This document shows positions 1 to 6,925 of a stretch of DNA of 49,849 bases, piece after piece; within the stretch, counting starts at the first letter, position 1, and each line of letters opens with the position of its first letter. A model generated the notes under the pieces. The model made no database searches. It worked only from the letters and a program-made list of their open reading frames with translations, and had not been told where the DNA came from. The position numbers and the translations under genes were made by a program. Origin of the DNA: Candidatus Caenarcanales bacterium (GTDB lineage: Bacteria; Cyanobacteriota; Vampirovibrionia; LMEP-6097); assembly GCA_947459525.1 (NCBI GenBank), contig CANHDW010000003.1:1-49849 (forward strand). Direction: 5' to 3'.

Positions 1-93
1 ACTATTAATTATTACAATACCGAAAGAATGCATACCGCTCTTAAAGCTAGTCCAAATGAGTTTCTTGCTGCATATTATCAACAAACTGCTTAA
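1..93 (+). pseudogene. C-terminal end of an IS3/IS481-type transposase (cut by window edge)
   Basis: Frame 1 is open from the window edge to the TAA at 91-93 and gives 30 residues, including YNTERMHTALKASPNEF. This matches the end of DDE integrase-core transposases, where an asparagine-tyrosine-arginine-histidine stretch is followed by a leucine and a xTPxEF-like tail. The rest of the gene lies outside the window, so I cannot tell whether it is intact. No terminal inverted repeat is evident between 94 and 107. The family call rests on this short tail only. Confidence 0.45.
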
Positions 94-107
94 TTAAACT
101 CATACTC

Positions 108-665
108 CTAAAAGTTTAATTTCTTAAGTCGTAAATTAGGAAGTTGACACTCTTTATCAACAGGTTCAACATAGCGTAAAGAAGCCTCTCTAATATCAAA
201 ATTTACCTTATTAGTATTCAGAAATTTTTTTTTAATATATTCTGCAGCGAATAAATTTTCTAAATTGGCGGAATAACTAGCTACTACCGCGATACGAGCT
301 ATGGGTGATTGAAATTTCTTTGCAAAATTAAACAAACTTTTAAAATGTGATTTCTGTTCACTGAAATCTTTAATGTGTTCATCATCAGCCAATCTCCAAT
401 TAAAATTTATTTTTTTCTTTGTAGCACTACATTCATGGAATTGATCTTTAGACACTAGGCTAATAAGAGGAATGTCATTAATAATTGCATCTGAAACTCC
501 TAAGTTTGTTGGAGCTGTATAGAAGGTAGCTTCCTCTTCAAATAAATTTGATTCAAAAGCTTTTCTAATGTCAATATCAAAACTAGATTTCCAAGTAGCA
601 CCTTGACTAGATAATTCGTCTTTAAAATAAATAGAGAAAAAATAAGATATTGTTTTTACATCCAT
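108..665 (-). CDS. hypothetical protein, 185 aa
   Basis: An open frame of 185 codons with ATG at 665. I do not recognise a family. The product is soluble-looking and lysine- and phenylalanine-rich, with no signal peptide and no clear membrane segment. Residues about 125-160 alternate hydrophobic strand (ARIAVVASYSANL) and helix, which could be part of an alpha/beta fold. It lies immediately beside the transposase tail and faces away from the small membrane-protein pair at 760, so it could be accessory. The upstream 95 bases are very AT-rich and would have to hold divergent promoters. The coding call is plausible because the frame is long for such an AT-rich region. Confidence 0.55.
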   Translation of the reverse strand: MDVKTISYFFSIYFKDELSSQGATWKSSFDIDIRKAFESNLFEEEATFYTAPTNLGVSDAIINDIPLISLVSKDQFHECSATKKKINFNWRLADDEHIKDFSEQKSHFKSLFNFAKKFQSPIARIAVVASYSANLENLFAAEYIKKKFLNTNKVNFDIREASLRYVEPVDKECQLPNLRLKKLNF

Positions 666-759
666 AGTCCTGATTATAGTCTGGAAAATTTTCTAGTTTT
701 TAACTCTGAGGAAAAATGACCCCTAAAAATTTTTTTTAATTTTTGCGAAGCTAATTTAA

Positions 760-1017
760 ATGAAAGATCTTCCAGAATCTATTAAACATCGGGCTAATCT
801 TCTTCAATACATTGGCTTTGGGTTATTAAGTTCTTTTGCAAGCATGATTTTTATGGAATTAACTAATGCTAATTATAGGATTGAAGATATTGGTATATTG
901 AAATTCATAATAGTTTCTAGCATAAGCTTAGTTGGCATCATTTGCATCTACCGCAGCATTGACATTCTAGATGAGTGGTACTACCATTCAGAAAATAAGG
1001 AGAAGGTTTATGAGTGA
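760..1017 (+). CDS. small membrane protein, 85 aa
   Basis: The product has two hydrophobic segments, roughly residues 17-33 (IGFGLLSSFASMIFMEL) and 48-64 (FIIVSSISLVGIICIYR), joined by a short polar loop. It ends in an acidic-basic tail, as expected of a small inner-membrane protein with both ends on the same side. I recognise no family. Its last eight bases overlap the start of the next gene, so the two are probably translated together. No strong ribosome binding site is visible; the upstream sequence is mostly A and T. Confidence 0.5.
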   Translation: MKDLPESIKHRANLLQYIGFGLLSSFASMIFMELTNANYRIEDIGILKFIIVSSISLVGIICIYRSIDILDEWYYHSENKEKVYE

Positions 1018-1180
1018 GTCTAATTTAGATTATGTGACAACCATGGTTATTGCATTTTCATGGCTACTTTTCTTGCTTATCCATCCTTTCTTTCGCTTTT
1101 ATTATAAAAAGAAAAAACTAGGTCGCTTAGACCCAAATAAAACTTTCTTCCAGAATCTTTGGGATGCAATCCTACCTTAA
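1010..1180 (+). CDS. small single-pass membrane protein, 56 aa
   Basis: I chose the ATG at 1010 rather than the in-frame ATG at 971. An AAGGAG Shine-Dalgarno sequence sits at 997-1002, seven bases upstream of 1010, and this start overlaps the previous gene by only eight bases. The product has one hydrophobic segment (VTTMVIAFSWLLFLLIHPFF, about residues 9-28) followed by a very basic YYKKKK cluster, the usual cytoplasmic anchor of a type II or N-out protein. I do not recognise a family. The two-gene arrangement with the 85-residue membrane protein suggests a small complex, which is inference. The 3' end overlaps the convergent gene by nine bases. Confidence 0.5.
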   Translation: MSESNLDYVTTMVIAFSWLLFLLIHPFFRFYYKKKKLGRLDPNKTFFQNLWDAILP

Positions 1181-2002
1181 CTCCACCGATTCCACTAAAT
1201 CAATAACCCCAATATTTTTCTTAACCTCTTTCCCAGCCACCATCATAGATAGGATAATAGGCAATTTACTGTTTTCGGGTATTTCATCTAGAGTGATATT
1301 AGCAATTATCATTTTTTTGTTAATCAAATCCGCTTTCTGATTATTGATTTTCATATTCGTGATATTTTTTTCTAAATTAAAACCATAAGTTTCTATATCA
1401 CCTATGCTAATAAACATTTTCTTGGAATATAATCTAGGATTAGGTCCTAGTATTTTAGCTTTCGTGATTCCAAAAAAAGGTAATAAATCATCTTCTTTGG
1501 TGATGCTTATCACAGTGCTAATAAGCTTAGTGTCTAATTCTTTACCGAAATCAGCTACAAGCTCAGCACTTAAAACTTTTGCACTCAATTTTCCAGCATA
1601 GTTAAGCCTTTTAAGCTTTCCTTTTATTTCTATAGTTTCTGAATTACTGTCCTTAATTACAGCAGAGACGCTTTTAGTATTCAGAAGATTAGCTGTACTC
1701 GTCTTAAATGAAACATTAATAAGTGAACCTTGCGGGTCGACATTCTTAAAGAAAGTCTGCCTATTTATATTAATCTCTTTATCAAGCTCACAGTATTTTT
1801 TAGGATCTACAGAAAGTTTAATGCTTAATGCTGAGAGGTTATCTAAATGAGGTCCAGTGATTTTTATAATGAAATCATCTGCCTGTAAGGCATTTAGAGA
1901 GCTTATGGTAAAAGTGAAACAGAAAAGAATTAGCAGGAAAATTCTTCTTTTACTATCAGGCAGTTGCCTAGTCTTGAACTTTAGGTCTGATAATATTCTC
2001 AC
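1172..2002 (-). CDS. secreted or membrane-anchored hypothetical protein, 276 aa
   Basis: The N-terminus is basic (KFKTRQLPDSKRR), followed by a hydrophobic stretch at about residues 20-37 and then NALQADDF, a reasonable signal peptide with cleavage near residue 41. The remainder is rich in alternating beta-type residues with repeated short K/N/I-rich strands, resembling extracytoplasmic Ig-like or IPT/TIG-type beta domains; the assignment is weak. Its ATG overlaps the stop codon of lpxC by four bases, so it is co-transcribed and probably translationally coupled with lipid A synthesis. That location hints at an envelope role. No enzyme motif is visible. Confidence 0.65.
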   Translation of the reverse strand: MRILSDLKFKTRQLPDSKRRIFLLILFCFTFTISSLNALQADDFIIKITGPHLDNLSALSIKLSVDPKKYCELDKEININRQTFFKNVDPQGSLINVSFKTSTANLLNTKSVSAVIKDSNSETIEIKGKLKRLNYAGKLSAKVLSAELVADFGKELDTKLISTVISITKEDDLLPFFGITKAKILGPNPRLYSKKMFISIGDIETYGFNLEKNITNMKINNQKADLINKKMIIANITLDEIPENSKLPIILSMMVAGKEVKKNIGVIDLVESVELR

Positions 2003-2844
2003 AGCTTACTTAATTCCCTCGCGAGCAGAGAATTTAAATAATGCCCGCCCTGATTACTGATCACCTGCATTTGAAAACTTAGTGGATTAATTCCTGAAAG
2101 ATAAAGATCACCGATGAGATCTAAAACCTTATGCCTACTAGGTTCGTCTGGAAATCTTAAAGGCACAGTGAAATCAGTTTCAGTAATACCCACTATCCAG
2201 CCACTTAAGCCGAGCATCTGATTTTCAGCTTCAGTACTGAAAGTTCTAGCGTTAGCGACTTCGTCTATCGCATCTTTATCTAAAGCCCAAGTGTAAGCCT
2301 GCTTTCCTATTTTAGGATGATTCCAATCCATCTGATAAGTAGCGCTGAAATTAGCATCTGTAGGAATGGCTTTAATATATTTATGTGTTTGATGAGGATC
2401 TTCGATATAAATTTCTTCTTTAAGCTTTATCTGTGATTCTTTTACAGTCTGAATTAGATTATGCTTTTTAAAAAGCTCTAACCATAAGTTAGCAGAACCA
2501 TCCCCGAAAGGCAGTTCTTCATTATCTAGGTAAACATCTATATTATTAAGATTCGCTAGAGCGCAAGCTGCTAGAAAATGTTCCGTAAGGCAGATAGAAC
2601 CTGTACCATTACTTAGAACAGTGTTTCTCTGTGTGCTGGAGATATTCTTTACATGAGCGAGTATCGCGGTATCTTCAGGAATATTTATTAACTCTTGTTC
2701 AGGAATATTGATTAAATCTCTCTGAACAAAAAATCTAATCCCTTTATTAGTATTTTTAATAATTTTAGCTTTTACATCAGCTCTACTAATAAGTCCTTTA
2801 GCGGATATCTCAAGACTTTTAAAAGTCGCATTAGGTAAGCCCAT
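1999..2844 (-). CDS. lpxC: UDP-3-O-acyl-N-acetylglucosamine deacetylase
   Basis: LpxC removes the acetyl group from UDP-3-O-acyl-GlcNAc, the committed step of lipid A synthesis, and is a cytosolic zinc enzyme. Recognisable landmarks in order are the TEHFLAA segment (zinc-binding His, usually VEHLLSA), GDGSANLW (usually DGSA), and near the C-terminus RHKVLDLIGDLYL, the HKxxDxxGD zinc and catalytic motif, followed by GGHYLNSLL. At 281 residues it is slightly shorter than the usual 300. It heads a two-gene minus-strand operon with the secreted protein at 1172. Its presence implies an outer membrane with lipopolysaccharide. The call is secure although several motif residues deviate from the proteobacterial consensus. 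Confidence 0.93.
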   Translation of the reverse strand: MGLPNATFKSLEISAKGLISRADVKAKIIKNTNKGIRFFVQRDLINIPEQELINIPEDTAILAHVKNISSTQRNTVLSNGTGSICLTEHFLAACALANLNNIDVYLDNEELPFGDGSANLWLELFKKHNLIQTVKESQIKLKEEIYIEDPHQTHKYIKAIPTDANFSATYQMDWNHPKIGKQAYTWALDKDAIDEVANARTFSTEAENQMLGLSGWIVGITETDFTVPLRFPDEPSRHKVLDLIGDLYLSGINPLSFQMQVISNQGGHYLNSLLARELSKL

Positions 2845-2921
2845 TCTGAAAATTATATACTGCCAAGAAAAAATTATTCTTTTTTCTGAAATCTGATAAG
2901 TTCCTAATATCTTAAAAGTGT

Positions 2922-2927
2922 TAAAAT
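2922..2927 (+). promoter_or_regulatory. possible -10 box for tRNA-Met
   Basis: TAAAAT at 2922-2927 would place transcription start a few bases before the tRNA at 2940. No convincing -35 hexamer is present at standard spacing; TTCCTA at 2901-2906 is only 15 bases upstream. The assignment rests mainly on position. Confidence 0.25.
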
Positions 2928-2939
2928 CTTAGTTCGCGT

Positions 2940-3016
2940 GGCTGGGTAGCTCAGTTGGCTAGAGCAGAGGATTCATACCCCTCAGGTCGGCGGTTCGATT
3001 CCGCCCCCAGCTACCA
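2940..3016 (+). tRNA. tRNA-Met (anticodon CAT)
   Basis: The acceptor strand at 2940-2946 pairs with 3006-3012, with a G-T wobble at the first pair, followed by discriminator A and an encoded CCA ending at 3016. The D arm (TAGCTCAGTTGGCTAGAGCA), an anticodon loop TTCATAC and a T arm with GGTTCGATTCC are all present. The CAT anticodon could belong to elongator methionine or to an isoleucine tRNA modified with lysidine. The first acceptor pair is not the mismatch typical of initiator tRNA, so an elongator or tRNA-Ile2 is preferred. The AsmA-like gene begins 15 bases downstream and may share its transcript. Confidence 0.93.
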
Positions 3017-3031
3017 CTTATTAAAAAATTT

Positions 3032-4981
3032 ATGACCAAAACCATAGCCTCTTTTGGAAAAATACTTTTAATCTGCCTATTAGTTTTTACCTTAATCTTG
3101 ACTGGCGTTTATGCTTTTTTTGAGTTTTATTTTAAAAACAACTGGGCGAAAATCGTAAAAGAGCAGATCGTTAAGAACACTGGGCTGAGTGTCGAGTTTA
3201 ATCAGGTGAGATTCAGTTTTCTGAGTTTTATTAAGCTAAATCCTAGTCTAGTAATAGAAGATATTAAAATCGGTGAAGCTTTAACTGTAGATAAATTTTA
3301 TATAGAAGCGAAATTAAAATCTTTACTGAAAAGAAAGCTGCTAGTAGAAGCTCTTCTAGTTGAATCACCAGTATTTACTTTAGTCGAGAACCAGAAAAGG
3401 GAAGTTTCCTTAAAGGGCTTAGATTTCACTAAATTACAGGAACTACTAAAACCTAGTGAAGATGATCTAATGCGCGAGGAGATGAATACTGGAGATAAAG
3501 GTCTTAAGAGTCTTAGCCTAGATCTACTGAAAATTAAAAACGCAAATATCCTTTTCGAGCCATATAAAGGAGCTCCACTTAGATTTAGAAATTTAAATTT
3601 AGATATTAAGGATATTTACATCAGTGATAAGCCAAGAGAAAAGCTCTCTGAGATAGATTTTCATACGAATTTCTTTGATAAGGGTGATTCTAAGCTGAGC
3701 TTTAAAGGTTCATTAGAGACTATTCCTTTAGATGTAAGCAGTATTCCAGTGAAAGGATCTTTAAGAGCGCAGATTAATCTTAAAGATTTACCTAAAGCTA
3801 TGCTGGATACTTCTGCTAAGCTGCTTGCTTTTAATGGTTCACAGAAGCATGTAGATATTAATGCTAGTTTGCGTGGTGATATTTTAAAAACTCTGTATGG
3901 CTCTGGCACTCTTACTTTAAATGATTTTAGAATAGGTGCGGCTGAAAGAAATCTTTTAAAGATAAGCTCCCTATTAAATTTAAATACGGCTATAAGTTTA
4001 ATAAAAAACCCTAATCTACAGTTTAATGTCAGTAAGGGTTCTATGAAGATTGAGAGTGTAGATAAGAATAAAAATGCTACAGGAAATTTAAATTTTACTT
4101 TAAATACTAATATAGATTTAGTGAGCTTTGCTATGCAAGTCAGTTCCACTGGGGCTTTGAGTGGTCTTAAAATTCATGAAGTTCTGCATGCTTTTGATCC
4201 GAAGTTTAAAGCACCAGTAGAAGGGACTTTTGAGATACCTCAGTATAGACTTAGTTTCAGTGGTAAAACTCCAGAGCAGCAGTCTAGAAGCCTTATAGCT
4301 AATGGTAAACTAAAATTCACGGATATTAATATCCCAGTGATATTAGATCTGAAAAAGAAAAAAGATAAATATATTAAATTCTTACCTATAGACACTACTA
4401 GTATAGATAAAGCTTTAGAAGGACATTTCCTTGCTGCAAGCTCTGATTTCTCTGTTGTGAGCAAGCTTATACAGATGAATAATCTTTTAGCTGAAAGTAA
4501 ATATGCGACTTTAAAAGGCAGTGGCAGCTCAAGTTTTAAAGGCTTTTTAAATTTTGATTTAAATTTAACTGTGCCAGAGAGGCTTATGATGGCTTTTAAT
4601 GTTCATGGTGAATCGAAAAAACCTAAAGTTAAAGTAAGAGATTTTCAATTGATCGGTGATCAGCCTTTAGCATTACCGAATGGTTTAGGACTTAAAATCA
4701 CTCGCGAGCCTGTAGCTAAGGCAGTTACGGAGAGAGTAGATAAAGCTGTTAATAAAGTAAACACCAAGCTTGATTCTATTCCTCTTACAGATGAGACTAA
4801 AGCTAAAGCGAAAAAGAGTATTAATAAGCTTTTAGATTTAGGGGCTAAATATGGGGTTTACACTAAACCAGCTCAGGGTCCAGTTCCAGCACCTGCTCCA
4901 GTCTCTGTGCCTGGTACTCCTGTGACCGATACCAGTTCGAGTGCTGCTGCTGCGCCAGCAGAGACATCCGTTACTCCTTAG
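3032..4981 (+). CDS. AsmA-family envelope protein
   Basis: The 649-residue product begins with a basic-hydrophobic signal anchor (about residues 8-32). It is followed by the NTGLSVEFNQVRFSF-type opening of the AsmA N-terminal domain and long beta-rich stretches. Proteins of this group (AsmA, TamB-like) span the periplasm and are implicated in phospholipid transport or outer-membrane assembly. Residues near 600-649 form a low-complexity proline/alanine/threonine tail (PVPAPAPVSVPGTP), unusual for the family and possibly a cell-wall spacer. There is no Shine-Dalgarno sequence before the ATG; the leader is only AT bases after the tRNA. It faces away from lpxC across the tRNA, consistent with envelope work but not proof. 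Confidence 0.72.
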   Translation: MTKTIASFGKILLICLLVFTLILTGVYAFFEFYFKNNWAKIVKEQIVKNTGLSVEFNQVRFSFLSFIKLNPSLVIEDIKIGEALTVDKFYIEAKLKSLLKRKLLVEALLVESPVFTLVENQKREVSLKGLDFTKLQELLKPSEDDLMREEMNTGDKGLKSLSLDLLKIKNANILFEPYKGAPLRFRNLNLDIKDIYISDKPREKLSEIDFHTNFFDKGDSKLSFKGSLETIPLDVSSIPVKGSLRAQINLKDLPKAMLDTSAKLLAFNGSQKHVDINASLRGDILKTLYGSGTLTLNDFRIGAAERNLLKISSLLNLNTAISLIKNPNLQFNVSKGSMKIESVDKNKNATGNLNFTLNTNIDLVSFAMQVSSTGALSGLKIHEVLHAFDPKFKAPVEGTFEIPQYRLSFSGKTPEQQSRSLIANGKLKFTDINIPVILDLKKKKDKYIKFLPIDTTSIDKALEGHFLAASSDFSVVSKLIQMNNLLAESKYATLKGSGSSSFKGFLNFDLNLTVPERLMMAFNVHGESKKPKVKVRDFQLIGDQPLALPNGLGLKITREPVAKAVTERVDKAVNKVNTKLDSIPLTDETKAKAKKSINKLLDLGAKYGVYTKPAQGPVPAPAPVSVPGTPVTDTSSSAAAAPAETSVTP

Positions 4982-4998
4982 TTAAATCATCTCAATTA

Positions 4999-6861
4999 TT
5001 AGTCTGGTTTCCAGAAATTAGCAGTTTCTGTCCAGAATTTTAGTAAGCTTTTAGTGGTACCGATCTCTGTGCGAAGAGCTGCAGCAGATATTCTGCCAGC
5101 ATCTGTATTAATGCCAAGAGCTACTGCCATCTGTCCTTCAAGATCAGAAAGTATTTCATTGTGTAAATCGATAAAATGTTTACTTTGCTCATAGCGGTCA
5201 GGTAAAATACCTTCTTTATTGTTAAAACCGAACTGTCTCTCTAATTCACTGACGACATGTTTAGTTATCTTCATCTCAGTATTCAATGCAGCAAAACTAA
5301 TTTTACTAGCATCTGTATCAATAGCTAAGGCTTCTGATATCTGATTTTCTAAATCAGTGGCGATATCTAGATTCAAACCATAAAGAAACTTAGCTTGCTC
5401 TTGATTGATATTACCAAAGTCTATTTGGGTTTTATCTACAAGCTGATTCATCACATCTAAGCTGTCACCATATACTTCTGTTAACTTATCACCCTCAGCT
5501 AATTCTTGTCTTATTACTGCTGCTGATTCCCTTCCGGCAGCAGTATCAAGGCTTAAAGCTACTGTTAATTGATTTTCTAGATATGGTGTAGCACTAGAAT
5601 TCATTTCTTGAAAAAACTCTAATTGTGCTGCACGCATTATTGGACTAGGTCCCCGCGGATTAACGAAATTATCGTAACTCATGGTTATGCTTTCTGTATT
5701 ATCCAGTAGATTATCACCTTTAATATCTAACTGCTCTTGTAGTTGACTAGCCTTGGTCGTATCACCAGATTGTATTGCTTCAGATAATTGATCGAAAATA
5801 CCATTGTAAGCGTCAAAAGCAACATCAAATGGCTTGTTTTCACCTTCCAAGTGTGAAAGAAATTTATCCAACTGAGGAGATCTCATATCTACTACTAATT
5901 GATCTGTCGTTATAGGACCGTTGTTTGTAGCATTTATTCCGACAGCACCAACAAATTTATTAGCTTCATTAATTAGTGCCATTTTTTCATTTAAATTAAG
6001 TTTCCCATCTGTGTCTTTATCAAATGATTTTAGAATAAACTCTTTCGCATCTTGTTCTTTAACTTCCTCTGGCGAAGGGGAATTATTTAGTGCTTTAAAT
6101 TTAATTTCCTCAACATCATTTTTGATATTGATAATACTACCAGAAGCTCTGTGAGTGTAGGTCTTATTACCTGCAGCGTCTACTCCTAATCCATAATCTT
6201 CTTCACGACCTGAAAGGATAACTGTATCATCGCCACTACCACCCCTAATATCTAATAAGCCCGTGCTGGTTCCAGCTGGACTAGTATTAACGATGATGGT
6301 ATCGTTACCCGCACCACCACGTATTTTATTACTTCCCATCGTGTCTGAGATTATAATATCGTCACCAATACCACCTCTGATGGTGTTACCAGTGCCATTG
6401 CTATTTCTAATCACATCATTACCTATGCCGCCACGAATAGAGTTATTAGCTCCCAAGCTGTCAATGACATCATCCCCCCGACCAGCATGAATAGAATTAC
6501 TTGAACCATTATTGACTATAATGTCGTTTCCCCAACCACTGCTTATATAGTTGGAATTTACTTTAGAAGCATTTACGCCTAGGGTATTATTGGATATAAC
6601 ATCATCTCCTAGACCCGTTGTAATTGAAATATTACTTTTATTGAAATTATTTTTTGTGTCATCATTTAAACTGTTACCAATATCATATTCCCCATTTGGA
6701 GTGATACCTAATTCTTGTCTGAGTCCATCTGCACGTTGTAATACTGAATTGGCTTGTTGTTGAATAGCATCTTGATTTGCTGTATCAGATTCATTAACCT
6801 TGAATTTATTACTCAGGTTAGTTAAATCTACGTTGAGGTTTGAAAGTCTATTGTTCAGCAT
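4999..6861 (-). CDS. RTX-like calcium-binding repeat protein with EF-hand
   Basis: The longest frame starts at 6885, but I prefer the ATG at 6861 because MLNNRLSNLNVDL then aligns with the start of the neighbouring 831-residue protein. In order, the product has this shared N-terminal helix-rich domain (about 60 residues) and five to six glycine-aspartate nonapeptide units such as GRGDDVI, GGIGNDVI, GGIGDDII and GGAGNDTI (about residues 100-215), which form a calcium-binding parallel beta roll. Next comes one EF-hand loop (DKDTDGKLNLNE, about residue 285). The C-terminal half carries three related helical repeats of the form LExQxxxALxxxTxAxRxSxAAxxxE. No Sec signal peptide is visible, which fits RTX proteins exported by type I secretion, although no exporter is in the window. 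Confidence 0.75.
   Translation of the reverse strand: MLNNRLSNLNVDLTNLSNKFKVNESDTANQDAIQQQANSVLQRADGLRQELGITPNGEYDIGNSLNDDTKNNFNKSNISITTGLGDDVISNNTLGVNASKVNSNYISSGWGNDIIVNNGSSNSIHAGRGDDVIDSLGANNSIRGGIGNDVIRNSNGTGNTIRGGIGDDIIISDTMGSNKIRGGAGNDTIIVNTSPAGTSTGLLDIRGGSGDDTVILSGREEDYGLGVDAAGNKTYTHRASGSIINIKNDVEEIKFKALNNSPSPEEVKEQDAKEFILKSFDKDTDGKLNLNEKMALINEANKFVGAVGINATNNGPITTDQLVVDMRSPQLDKFLSHLEGENKPFDVAFDAYNGIFDQLSEAIQSGDTTKASQLQEQLDIKGDNLLDNTESITMSYDNFVNPRGPSPIMRAAQLEFFQEMNSSATPYLENQLTVALSLDTAAGRESAAVIRQELAEGDKLTEVYGDSLDVMNQLVDKTQIDFGNINQEQAKFLYGLNLDIATDLENQISEALAIDTDASKISFAALNTEMKITKHVVSELERQFGFNNKEGILPDRYEQSKHFIDLHNEILSDLEGQMAVALGINTDAGRISAAALRTEIGTTKSLLKFWTETANFWKPD
6240..6545 (-). repeat. 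coding repeats of the RTX-like beta-roll
   Basis: This segment encodes successive units that each begin with GG or GRG and contain G-x-G-(N/D)-D-x-I/V, separated by variable asparagine- and serine-rich spacers. The nucleotide sequence of the units is diverged, so the array is old rather than a recent expansion. Spacers are longer than the strict nine-residue RTX period, giving units of about 20-22 residues. Confidence 0.7.
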
Positions 6862-6925
6862 CTTGATCGAATACGTAACACGCATAGGTTAAATATAAGT
6901 TAACTGGGGTATTATTTTGAATAAC

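Noticed and set aside
3661-4149. A 162-codon antisense frame inside the AsmA-like gene
   Set aside because: Shadow of a strongly supported coding sequence with no start signals or family resemblance.
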